Positions 17,438 to 25,015 of a DNA stretch of 38,783 nucleotides are shown piece by piece. This DNA is from an uncultured Ruminococcus sp. (GTDB taxonomy: Bacteria > Bacillota > Clostridia > Oscillospirales > Acutalibacteraceae). The notes below the pieces were generated by a model, which worked only from the letters and a program-made list of their open reading frames with translations, was not told where the DNA came from and did no database searches. Made by a program: the position numbers and the translations under genes. How positions within the stretch are numbered: the first letter of the stretch is position 1; the number at the start of each line of letters is the position of its first letter. The stretch is taken from positions 1-38,783 of the forward strand of contig CAJOII010000009.1 in NCBI GenBank assembly GCA_905234535.1, in the 5' to 3' direction.

Positions 17438-18658
17438 TTATTTGTTCTTTTCGCTGACGATTGCCTGCACTTTGATGGGAAGGCCGTAGAGGTTGATGAA
17501 TCCCGCGGAATCCTTCTGATCATAGTCAGACTCGCCGAAGGTCGCAAGCTCGTCGGAGTAGAGGCTGTAGGGGGAGCTGACGCCCGCCTTGATGATGTTG
17601 CCCTTGTAGAGCTTGAGCTTGACCGTTCCGGTGACGGTCTCCTGCGTCTTGTCGACAAAGGCGGAGAGCGCTTCTCTCAAGGGGGTGAACCACTGGCCGT
17701 TGTAGACGAGCTCCGCGAAGGTGATGGAGATGCGCTGCTTCTCGTGCATGGTCATCTTGTCGAGGCACAAAGACTCGAGCGCTTCGTGCGCCTTGTAGAG
17801 GATCGTGCCGCCGGGGGTCTCATAGACGCCCCTGCACTTCATGCCGACAAGACGGTTCTCGACGATGTCGATGATGCCGATGCCGTTCTTGCCGCCTACC
17901 TCGTTGAGCTTGAGGATGATCTCTTTCGCGGTCATCTTCTCGCCGTCTAACGCGACGGGTACGCCCTGTTCAAAGTCGAGGGTGATATAGGTCGGCTCGT
18001 CGGGCGCGTCGATCGGAGAGACGCCCATCTCTAAGAACCCTTCCTTCTCATAGGTCGGTTCGTTGTTAGTATCCTCGAGGTCGAGACCCTCGTGAGAGAG
18101 GTGCCAGAGGTTCTTGTCCTTGCTGTAGCTGGTCTCGCGGGTGATCTTTAAGGGGATGTTGTGCGCTTCGGCGTATTCGATCTCTTCGTCACGGGACTTG
18201 ATCTCCCACTCACGCCACGGCGCGATGATAGGCATATTCGGCGCGAAGTGCTTGATCGCGAGCTCAAAGCGCACCTGATCGTTGCCCTTGCCGGTGCAGC
18301 CGTGACAGATCGCGTCGGCGCCTTCCTTGATCGCGACACTGACGAGACCCTTCGCGATACAGGGACGCGCGGTGGAGGTGCCGAGCAGATAGTCTTCGTA
18401 TACGGCGCCCGCCTTCATCGTGGGGATGATGTAGTCGTCGACATATTCTTCTGTCAGATCGAGCACATAGAGCTTCGACGCGCCGGTCTTCTTCGCCTTT
18501 TCCTCTAAGCCTTCGAGCTCGTCTGCCTGACCGACATTACCCGATACCGCGATCACCTCGCAGTTGTTGTAGTTCTCTTTGAGCCACGGGATGATGATGG
18601 ATGTGTCAAGACCGCCCGAGTAGGCGAGGACGACTTTCTTGATATCGTTCTTGTTCAT
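17438..18658 (-). CDS. argG: Argininosuccinate synthase
   Basis: 406 residues; joins citrulline and aspartate using ATP. The PP-loop motif AYSGGLDTS is at 13-21. Later conserved segments include GNDQVRFE and [15 protein letters not shown] lies just upstream of the ATG at 18658. First gene of the seven-gene arg operon, directly behind the consensus promoter and TGCATAAA boxes, so probably under ArgR control. Confidence 0.96.
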   Translation of the reverse strand: MNKNDIKKVVLAYSGGLDTSIIIPWLKENYNNCEVIAVSGNVGQADELEGLEEKAKKTGASKLYVLDLTEEYVDDYIIPTMKAGAVYEDYLLGTSTARPCIAKGLVSVAIKEGADAICHGCTGKGNDQVRFELAIKHFAPNMPIIAPWREWEIKSRDEEIEYAEAHNIPLKITRETSYSKDKNLWHLSHEGLDLEDTNNEPTYEKEGFLEMGVSPIDAPDEPTYITLDFEQGVPVALDGEKMTAKEIILKLNEVGGKNGIGIIDIVENRLVGMKCRGVYETPGGTILYKAHEALESLCLDKMTMHEKQRISITFAELVYNGQWFTPLREALSAFVDKTQETVTGTVKLKLYKGNIIKAGVSSPYSLYSDELATFGESDYDQKDSAGFINLYGLPIKVQAIVSEKNK

Positions 18659-18675
18659 AGGATTACCTCCGAATT

Positions 18676-18715
18676 TTTATGCAGGAATATGCATAAATAA
18701 TGTTTGTTTATGCAT
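18676..18715 (-). promoter_or_regulatory. Probable ArgR operators downstream of the arg promoter
   Basis: Three TGCATAAA-type half-sites: TTTATGCA (18676-18683), ATGCATAAA (18689-18697) and its inverse TTTATGCAT (18707-18715). They form two overlapping inverted repeats with 6- and 9-base centres. They cover the predicted transcription start. A/T-rich ARG boxes of this character are known for ArgR/AhrC; the regulator itself is outside the window. Confidence 0.65.
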
Positions 18716-18717
18716 TA

Positions 18718-18746
18718 ATTATACACAGACTGCCCGAATTTGTCAA
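18718..18746 (-). promoter_or_regulatory. Perfect consensus promoter of the arg operon
   Basis: On the minus strand TTGACA (18741-18746), exactly 17 bp, TATAAT (18718-18723). The strength suggests dependence on repression. Confidence 0.92.
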
Positions 18747-18754
18747 GAGAATCC

Positions 18755-18767
18755 TGCATAAATATTA
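18755..18767 (-). promoter_or_regulatory. Upstream TGCATAAA box of the arg promoter
   Basis: TGCATAAATATTA at 18755-18767 is an imperfect version of a TGCATA/TATGCA dyad, nine bases upstream of the -35. With the downstream sites it flanks the promoter, an arrangement suited to ArgR-mediated looping. Confidence 0.55.
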
Positions 18768-18856
18768 AAGCGGACAGGAAGATTCGGCAAATTGCTCAAA
18801 TCAGGATACCTCCCCGCATTTTTCATAGGCAATAGTGAATATGATTTGAAAGAGAA

Positions 18857-18884
18857 GAGCCCGCGCCGAACAGGGCGCAGGCTC
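18857..18884 (-). terminator. Terminator of the NhaC-family gene
   Basis: GAGCCCGCGCC (18857-18867) and GGCGCAGGCTC (18874-18884) pair over 11 positions; the one mismatch becomes a G-U wobble in the minus-strand RNA. A pyrimidine-rich TTCTCTTTC follows. Confidence 0.75.
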
Positions 18885-18908
18885 ATAAATATCCGTTATG
18901 ATGTAAGA

Positions 18909-20639
18909 TTATTCGGCTGTTTCTTCGGCAAACTTGCGGTTTCTGACGACAAATTTGATGAAGAACAGGGTGCCGATGGTCAGCGCGATGCAGATCGGCA
19001 GCGAGATCATCCAGTTCTGTACGAAGCCCGCGATGATATAGCCGACGAAGGAGATCCCCGCGACGGTCAGCGCGTACGGCAGCTGGGTAGAGACATGGTT
19101 GATGTGGTTGCACTGCGCGCCCGCCGAGGACATGATGGTGGTGTCGGAGATGGGGGAGCAGTGGTCGCCGCAGACAGCGCCCGCGAGACACGCCGAGATA
19201 CCGATGATCTGCAGCTCTGTGCCGCTCGGGAAGATCGAGAGAACGATCGGGATGAGGATGCCGAAGGTACCCCATGATGTACCGGTCGAGAAGGACAGGA
19301 ATACTGCGACTAAGAAGATGATCGCCGGCAGGAAGTTCTGCAGTGAAGCCGCGGAACCGCGCATCAGATCAGCGACAAAGTACTTCGCGCCGAGGTCCAT
19401 GGTGATGTTTTTGAGGGCGGTCGCCAAGGTGAGGATGAGGATCGGAGCGACCATCGCGATGAAGCCCTTGGGAACTGCTTCCATCGACTCCTTGAAGGTG
19501 ACGATCTTTCTGATCATCAGATAGACGATGGTGAATACCAGCGCGATCGCGCCTGCCCACGGCAGACCCACGGTAGCGTCGGTGTTCGAGAACGCGCCGA
19601 TGAAGTCGAGATAGTAGTCGCCGCTCTGATCAAGGAAGCCGCCGTTGTAGATCAGCGCGAAGACAGAGACGATGATCAGGATGATGACGGGCAGGATCAG
19701 GTCGATGACCTTGCCGTTCTCGTTGACCTTCTCGTTCTCGAGCTCTTTGTCGACTCTCTCACCGGTGGTGTAGAGGTCGTCCTTGTATTTCGCGTTGTAC
19801 TCATGCATCGCCATCGAGCCGTAGTCAAATCCCATGATGCAGATCGCGATGATGAAGACAAAGGTCAGAAGCGAGTAGAAATTATAGGGAATCGCAAGAC
19901 AGAAGAGCTTAAGACCCTGACCGTCCTCGGCATAGGAGGACACTGCCGCCGCCCATGAGGAGACGGGAGCAATCATACAGACAGGAGCCGCTGTCGCGTC
20001 GATCAGATACGCAAACTTCGCTCTCGATACCTTGTGACCGTCGGTGACGGGCTTCATAACCGAGCCGACTGTCAGACAGTTGAAGTAGTCGTCGATGAAG
20101 ATCAGCACGCCTAAGACGAAGGTCGCGATCATTGCGCCGGTTCTTGTCTTGATGTGGGTCGCCGCCCAGCGGCCGAATGCCTGAGAGCCGCCCGCCTTGT
20201 TGACCAATGCTACGATGATACCGAGCTCGATCAGGAAGATGAACACGCCCGCGGTATCGCTCACGGCGGAGATGAAGCCGGTCTCGGTGATCTCGTTGAT
20301 CGCCTGGAGCGGGTGGAACATACTGCCGAACAAGCCGTTCGGAGCAGTCGCGTAGATCACGCCGCCGGTGATGACGCCGATCGTAAGAGACGAGTACACC
20401 TCTTTGGTGATCAGCGCGAGTCCGATCGCGATGACCGGAGGCAGAAGCGCCCAGATGGTGCCGCGCACCTCTCCCGCGCCCGCGCAGGTCTCACACTCAG
20501 CGCCGTCTACAAGCCCTGTGCCGCCGCAGTCCTGACATTTCACGGTCCCTAAGGATCCGCCGGAGATTATGGCGTATACCAGAAGACCGATGATGACAAC
20601 GGCAAATACACAGAGGATGATTTTCTTTGATTTTGACAT
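18909..20639 (-). CDS. NhaC-family transporter under lysine riboswitch, predicted lysine transporter LysW
   Basis: 576 residues with about a dozen membrane segments and NhaC-superfamily features: DTAGVFIFLIELGIIVAL, FIDDYFNCLTVGSVMKP, LSFSTGTSWGTFGI and GDHCSPISDTTIMSS. NhaC proteins are Na+/H+ antiporters, but a subgroup preceded by lysine riboswitches has been proposed as lysine transporters (LysW). The riboswitch here supports that role. Between TM1 (about 7-26) and TM2 (from about 61) lies a soluble loop with CQDCGGTG (35-42) and CETCAGAG (49-56), a DnaJ-like CxxCxGxG pair that may bind zinc. GGAAAGAGG precedes the ATG at 20639; an ATG 36 bases earlier lies within the leader and is rejected. 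Confidence 0.82.
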   Translation of the reverse strand: MSKSKKIILCVFAVVIIGLLVYAIISGGSLGTVKCQDCGGTGLVDGAECETCAGAGEVRGTIWALLPPVIAIGLALITKEVYSSLTIGVITGGVIYATAPNGLFGSMFHPLQAINEITETGFISAVSDTAGVFIFLIELGIIVALVNKAGGSQAFGRWAATHIKTRTGAMIATFVLGVLIFIDDYFNCLTVGSVMKPVTDGHKVSRAKFAYLIDATAAPVCMIAPVSSWAAAVSSYAEDGQGLKLFCLAIPYNFYSLLTFVFIIAICIMGFDYGSMAMHEYNAKYKDDLYTTGERVDKELENEKVNENGKVIDLILPVIILIIVSVFALIYNGGFLDQSGDYYLDFIGAFSNTDATVGLPWAGAIALVFTIVYLMIRKIVTFKESMEAVPKGFIAMVAPILILTLATALKNITMDLGAKYFVADLMRGSAASLQNFLPAIIFLVAVFLSFSTGTSWGTFGILIPIVLSIFPSGTELQIIGISACLAGAVCGDHCSPISDTTIMSSAGAQCNHINHVSTQLPYALTVAGISFVGYIIAGFVQNWMISLPICIALTIGTLFFIKFVVRNRKFAEETAE

Positions 20640-20673
20640 TGTTTTCCCTCTTTCCAATAAAGTTTGATAAATC

Positions 20674-20700
20674 AAAAAACCGCGGGGAGTACCGCGGTTT
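20674..20700 (-). terminator. Riboswitch-controlled intrinsic terminator
   Basis: AAACCGCGG and CCGCGGTTT pair (20692-20700 with 20677-20685) around a six-base loop, followed on the minus strand by six Ts. It lies between the lysine aptamer and the transporter start, so lysine binding probably triggers termination. Confidence 0.9.
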
Positions 20701-20713
20701 GAAATCCGAAGGA

Positions 20714-20893
20714 TCTCTCAAAATAGCACTCCGTAAGGGTTATTCCTCTACGACAGTACAGCGCATATTCTGCGCTGTCCCAGCACAAAGGCATCGGAAA
20801 ACGCCCCTGCGCTTCGGCGAAGCTCCCTTTCGCTCTCGGTATTTCCGTGCCGTGATGAAAGCTACTGATGGGCTTCGCGCCTCTATTCAAGAT
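20714..20893 (-). promoter_or_regulatory. Lysine riboswitch aptamer (L box)
   Basis: Read on the minus strand, the leader contains the L-box landmarks in order: AATAGAGGCGCG near 20887, CAGTAG, GAAAGGGAGCTTCGCCGAAG (about 20812-20831), TGCTGGGACAGCGC, GTACTGTCG, and GGAGTGCTATT near 20724. AATAG and CTATT form the core of the closing P1 helix. This matches the five-helix lysine aptamer known from lysC leaders. The 20640-20950 gap holds only promoter, aptamer and terminator; I see no gene in it. Confidence 0.93.
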
Positions 20894-20907
20894 TTTTGCC
20901 GAATCCT

Positions 20908-20937
20908 ATTATATACCCAAAGATCGACATTAGTCAA
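20908..20937 (-). promoter_or_regulatory. Promoter of the lysine riboswitch/transporter transcript
   Basis: Minus strand TTGACT (20932-20937), 18-bp spacer, TATAAT (20908-20913). The predicted start near 20901 is a few bases before the aptamer. Confidence 0.85.
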
Positions 20938-20950
20938 TCATTTTTTTCAT

Positions 20951-21718
20951 TTACTTTAAAGCGGTGATGTATCCGCCCTTGACTTTCAGTTTTTTCGACC
21001 GGTTATCGCCCCTGACCGCTGTACCTTTGACGATCTGTATGACAGAGTCTTTGTCCCGATAGTATACGGGAAATCCGTAGAACGCTCTGAGTACCCGGTC
21101 GGCGTAGGAGAAGTCCGAGTGTTCGTCGATTATGTAGTCTTCAGGATCGGGCTCCTTCTGATAGACGCCCTCTGTCTGAGGAGCGGCGTTCTCAAACAGC
21201 GCGTCCGTCTCAGAGATGAGCTCAAAGAGCATATCGGGCAGCAGCCTGTACGCTTTCTCCATGAAGGTCTCTAAGTTGTCGTCTTCAAAAAGCGTGAAGG
21301 ACTTCTGTAAGAGGATATCCCCTTCGTCAAAGCCCTCTGAGATCTTATGAAAGGTCACGCCGCTTTGTTCTAAGCGGTCGAGGATCGCAAGCGGCATCGG
21401 CCACGCGCCTCTGCCGTAGGGCAGGAGAGAGGGGTGGATGTTGACCTGTCTGAGTCTGTCGTCCACGGGGATCAGATAGTAGTACCCCGCCGAGATCATC
21501 ATCTCACAGCCGAGCTCGACCAATTTGTCGATATCTTCCATGGTGATCCTTTCCTCCGTATAGGGGATTGAGCGCTCTTTACACAGCGTTCTGATACGGT
21601 CAGAGCTCTCATATACGCCGTCTGTCTTGCAGGAGTAGACGCCTGAGATCTCACAGTGATCACAGAGCCACCGAAAAGCGGGATAGAACAGGTCAAAACC
21701 TAAATACGCGATCTTCAT
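20951..21718 (-). CDS. Formyltransferase-fold protein (methionyl-tRNA formyltransferase-like)
   Basis: 255 residues, shorter than Fmt (about 310). The catalytic Asn-x-His of formyl-THF transferases is in NIHPSLLPYGRGAWP, and the partner Asp is in SEGFDEGDILLQ, so the N/H/D triad is present. The C-terminal part (SYADRVLRAFYGFPVYY) looks like a short version of the Fmt C-domain. Possible roles include amino-sugar formylation or a tRNA-Fmt relative; the substrate cannot be read, and it does not look like the housekeeping fmt. The ATG at 21718 has AAGGAG before it; the upstream extension of the frame covers the promoter. Monocistronic, with its own strong promoter. Confidence 0.72.
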   Translation of the reverse strand: MKIAYLGFDLFYPAFRWLCDHCEISGVYSCKTDGVYESSDRIRTLCKERSIPYTEERITMEDIDKLVELGCEMMISAGYYYLIPVDDRLRQVNIHPSLLPYGRGAWPMPLAILDRLEQSGVTFHKISEGFDEGDILLQKSFTLFEDDNLETFMEKAYRLLPDMLFELISETDALFENAAPQTEGVYQKEPDPEDYIIDEHSDFSYADRVLRAFYGFPVYYRDKDSVIQIVKGTAVRGDNRSKKLKVKGGYITALK

Positions 21719-21743
21719 TTTTTCAGCTCCTTTCCGCTTTTTG

Positions 21744-21772
21744 ATTATACCCTCGCGGTCGATCCAAGTCAA
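21744..21772 (-). promoter_or_regulatory. Promoter of the formyltransferase-fold gene
   Basis: Minus strand TTGACT (21767-21772), 17-bp spacer, TATAAT (21744-21749), about 25 bases before the ATG. Confidence 0.85.
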
Positions 21773-21875
21773 TCGCGGGCGTGAGTTTTTTGCATACAAT
21801 TTATACTTTTCCCTCGGCGCTCTTTATTCATTTCGACAAAAAGTAACACATGTGGAAAATTTTCGGCAAACAAAC

Positions 21876-21904
21876 TTGATATTTGACAGATAGGGTGATA
21901 AAAT
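21876..21904 (+). promoter_or_regulatory. Promoter of the activase gene
   Basis: TTGATA (21876-21881), 17-bp spacer, TAAAAT (21899-21904), 54 bases before the start codon. Confidence 0.7.
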
Positions 21905-21957
21905 ATAGGTTGCGTATTTAGAATGTTATTTTCATGTAGAAGAACATGAGGAAGATT

Positions 21958-24930
21958 ATGAAGATTATAGATGAGAAAAACAGAACAGAGAACCGTCTGC
22001 TGCTCGGCATCGATATCGGCTCCACCACCGCTAAGATCGCTCTGATCGACAACGGCGAGCTCGTGTACTCAAAGTATGAGCGCCACTTTTCTCAGGTGCG
22101 CCAGAAGACGCTCTCTCTGATCGAAGAGATCAAGGAGCTTTTGACAGGTAGGACTTTTACCGTCTCGATCTCGGGATCCGCGGGCATGGGCATGGCGAAC
22201 GCCGCGTCGCTGCCTTTTGTGCAGGAGGTCTATTCGACCGCCGAATGTGTCCGCTGTATGGAGCCCTCCACCGACGCGGTGATCGAGCTCGGCGGCGAGG
22301 ACGCGAAGATCATCTTCTTTACGGGCGGCCTCGACGAGAGGATGAACGGCTCGTGCGCGGGCGGCACCGGCGCTTTCATCGACCAGATGGCGACCCTCTT
22401 GAACCTTACGAACGAAGAGATGGACAAAGAGTCTTTGTCCTATCAGCATATCTATCCGATCGCCTCGCGCTGCGGTGTGTTCGCGAAGACCGACATCCAG
22501 CCGCTTATCAACCAGGGCGCGACCAAGGCGGACATCGCCGCCTCGATCTATCAGGCGGTCGTCAACCAGACGGTCGCGGGTCTCGCGCAGGGCAGAAGGA
22601 TCGAGGGCAAGATCATGTTCTTAGGCGGTCCTCTCTACTACTGCAAGGGGCTCAGAGAGCGCTTTGTCAAGACCTTGGCGCTTGACGAAGAACACGCGGT
22701 ATTTCCCTCCTACGCGCTTTTTGCCGTCGCGATCGGCGCGGCGCTCTACGGCGCGGGGGGAGAAGAGTTTGACTATGAGACTCTGACGAAGAAGCTCAGA
22801 GAATCTCTCAAGACCAGAGAGCGCATCTCTTCTCTGCCGCCGCTGTTCAAGGACAAGAACGAGTATCAGGCGTTTTTGAAGCGCCATCTGAAGAACAGCG
22901 TCGAGACCCGTTTCTCGGGCGCTTATCACGGCAAGGCGTACATCGGTATCGACTGCGGCTCGACCACCACAAAGCTCGTCGTCATCTCCGAAGAAAACGA
23001 GATCATCTACTCCTACTACAGCTCGAACAAGGGCAACCCCGTCGAGATTGTCAGAGAACAGCTCTTAAAGATCTACGAGAACTTCTCCGACGACATCACC
23101 ATCTGCGGCTGTGCCGTCACCGGCTACGGTGAAGAGCTGATCAAGAAGGCTTTCAGGGCGGATTACGGTATCGTCGAGACCATGGCGCACTATACCGCCG
23201 CGAAGCACTTCAACCCCGATGTCGACTTCATCCTCGATATCGGCGGTCAGGATATCAAGTGCTTCAAGGTACATAACGACTCGATCGACTCGATCATGCT
23301 CAACGAGGCGTGCTCCTCCGGCTGCGGATCGTTCATCGAGACCTTTGCGAAGAGCATGGACTACACGGTCGAAGAGTTCGCCCGTCAGGGACTGTTCTCG
23401 ATGGCTCCCGTCGACCTCGGCACCCGCTGTACGGTGTTCATGAACTCCTCCGTCAAACAGGCGCAGAAGGACGGCGCCTCGGTGCAGGATATCTCCGCGG
23501 GGCTCTCCCTTTCTGTCGTCAAGAACGCGATCTACAAGGTCATCCGCGCCGTCTCTCCCGATGAGCTCGGCGAGAACATCGTGGTGCAGGGCGGCACCTT
23601 CATGAACGACGCGGTTCTCAGGTGCTTCGAGAAGGAGATCGGCAGAAATGTCACCCGCCCGAATATCGCGGGTCTGATGGGCGCGTTCGGCGCCGCCTTG
23701 TTCGCAAAGTCCCACAGCCTCTCAAAGTCCGCTCTGATGAGCGAGAGAGAGGTCAGAGAGCTCGTTCATGAGTCCAAGTCCGCCGTCTGTAAGGGCTGCA
23801 CCAACCACTGCCGCCTGACGGTGAACATCTTCAACGGCAAAGAGCGCCTGATCTCAGGCAACCAGTGCGAGAAGGGCGCGGGCATCAAGCTCAGCGACGA
23901 CGAGAAGCTGCCGAACCTCTACGAGTTCAAGCGAAATCTTCTGTCATCCTACACCCCCCACAAAGGCAAGTATAAGATCGGTATGCCGCTCGCTTTAGGT
24001 ATGTATGAGCTCTACCCGCTGTGGTTCACGGTCTTCGATACGCTCGGCTTTGAGGTCGTGTGTTCGGGCTTCTCAACAAGAAAGATCTATCAGAAGGGAC
24101 AGTTCTCGATCCCGTCCGACACCGCCTGCTATCCCGCGAAGCTGATGCACGGACATATCGAGACCCTGCTCGAAAAGAAGGTCGACGCGATCTTCTATCC
24201 CTCTCTGACCTATAATATCAACGAAGAAAAGGGCGACAACCACTACAACTGCCCGATCGTCGCGTATTACTCCGAGCTGCTCCACAGCAATATGGACTCG
24301 CTCAAGAACACGAACTTCATTTATCCCTATCTCAATGTAAACTCCCACAGGGAGCTTGCGAAGGGACTCTACAACGCGCTCAAGGATGTCTTCTCCGACA
24401 TTTCCTTCGCTGATGTGAAGAAAGCGGCGAAGAAGGGTCTCGACGAGTACTATCTGCATATGGAGCGCATCTATACCGAAGGCAGACGGGCGCTTTTCTA
24501 CGCCTCACAGCACAACAAGCGCGTGATGGTGCTGACCGGCAGACCTTATCATATCGACCCCGAGGTCTCCCACGGCATCGACAAGCTCGCGGCTTCTTTG
24601 GGCTTCGTGGTCGTGTCCGAGGACAGCGTCACATCGGATGTAGAGGTGCCGATCCTCTCCGTGTATAACCAGTGGACCTACCACTCCCGCCTTTACGCGG
24701 CGGCTCAGTTTGCGTGCGATCACAAGAATGTTGAGCTCGTTCAGCTGGTCTCCTTCGGCTGCGGCGTTGACGCCGTCACCACCGACGAGGTCAGAGAGAT
24801 CTTAGAGAGAAGGGGCAAGCTCTACACCCAGATCAAGATCGACGAGATCACGAACCTCGGCGCGGTCAGGATCCGCCTGCGCTCTCTGATCGGCGCGCTC
24901 GAGGAGAGAGAACACAAGAGCAATGAATAA
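21958..24930 (+). CDS. Double-domain 2-hydroxyacyl-CoA dehydratase activase (BadF/HgdC ATPase) with C-terminal DUF2229
   Basis: About 990 residues. Two ASKHA ATPase domains: the first opens GIDIGSTTAKIAL (about residue 17), the second GIDCGSTTTKLVVI (about 325). Each has both cysteines that ligand the interdomain [4Fe-4S] cluster in activases: SCAGGTGAF and SRCGVFAK in domain 1, ACSSGCGSF and TRCTVFMN in domain 2. A Cys-rich linker (KGCTNHCRLT and NQCEKG) leads to a DUF2229 region. HgdC-type activases inject electrons into dehydratases by ATP hydrolysis; the role of these long double forms is not settled. The ATG at 21958 has GAGGAA upstream; ATG 21946 is the alternative. The usual fused HgdB-like part is a separate gene downstream. 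Confidence 0.85.
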   Translation: MKIIDEKNRTENRLLLGIDIGSTTAKIALIDNGELVYSKYERHFSQVRQKTLSLIEEIKELLTGRTFTVSISGSAGMGMANAASLPFVQEVYSTAECVRCMEPSTDAVIELGGEDAKIIFFTGGLDERMNGSCAGGTGAFIDQMATLLNLTNEEMDKESLSYQHIYPIASRCGVFAKTDIQPLINQGATKADIAASIYQAVVNQTVAGLAQGRRIEGKIMFLGGPLYYCKGLRERFVKTLALDEEHAVFPSYALFAVAIGAALYGAGGEEFDYETLTKKLRESLKTRERISSLPPLFKDKNEYQAFLKRHLKNSVETRFSGAYHGKAYIGIDCGSTTTKLVVISEENEIIYSYYSSNKGNPVEIVREQLLKIYENFSDDITICGCAVTGYGEELIKKAFRADYGIVETMAHYTAAKHFNPDVDFILDIGGQDIKCFKVHNDSIDSIMLNEACSSGCGSFIETFAKSMDYTVEEFARQGLFSMAPVDLGTRCTVFMNSSVKQAQKDGASVQDISAGLSLSVVKNAIYKVIRAVSPDELGENIVVQGGTFMNDAVLRCFEKEIGRNVTRPNIAGLMGAFGAALFAKSHSLSKSALMSEREVRELVHESKSAVCKGCTNHCRLTVNIFNGKERLISGNQCEKGAGIKLSDDEKLPNLYEFKRNLLSSYTPHKGKYKIGMPLALGMYELYPLWFTVFDTLGFEVVCSGFSTRKIYQKGQFSIPSDTACYPAKLMHGHIETLLEKKVDAIFYPSLTYNINEEKGDNHYNCPIVAYYSELLHSNMDSLKNTNFIYPYLNVNSHRELAKGLYNALKDVFSDISFADVKKAAKKGLDEYYLHMERIYTEGRRALFYASQHNKRVMVLTGRPYHIDPEVSHGIDKLAASLGFVVVSEDSVTSDVEVPILSVYNQWTYHSRLYAAAQFACDHKNVELVQLVSFGCGVDAVTTDEVREILERRGKLYTQIKIDEITNLGAVRIRLRSLIGALEEREHKSNE

Positions 24931-25000
24931 TGAAGAACGAAAAACGAAGAACGGCGGGAGGGCTCTGCCCTCACCCGATCGGTATTTTTCTTTTTCATCT
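24931..25000 (+). repeat. Hairpin-bearing spacer between activase and HgdB-like genes
   Basis: Purine-rich GAAGAACGAAAAACGAAGAAC with an internal near-repeat is followed by a hairpin: GAGGGC/GCCCTC (24958-24963, 24967-24972), extended by CGGG/CCCG (24955-24958, 24974-24977), then a T-rich stretch. It resembles a small dispersed intergenic element or weak terminator rather than coding sequence. Other copies were not seen here. Confidence 0.45.
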
Positions 25001-25015
25001 AGAGAAGGTATTATT

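Noticed and set aside
10676-18658. The arginine cluster as a novel system
   Set aside because: All seven genes are recognisable and complete; only the operator motif and spacer hairpins are unusual.
18792-18908. Small plus-strand gene between argG and the NhaC gene
   Set aside because: The frame runs into the antisense of the transporter, lacks a ribosome site and covers a terminator hairpin.
20497-20950. Short open frames across the riboswitch region as genes
   Set aside because: They have no ribosome sites and cross a conserved structured RNA, promoter and terminator.
24923-25015. Use of the ATG at 24923 as the start of the HgdB-like protein
   Set aside because: The extra 31 residues read through a hairpin element and overlap the activase stop, while the TTG at 25016 has a proper ribosome site and begins where family similarity begins.
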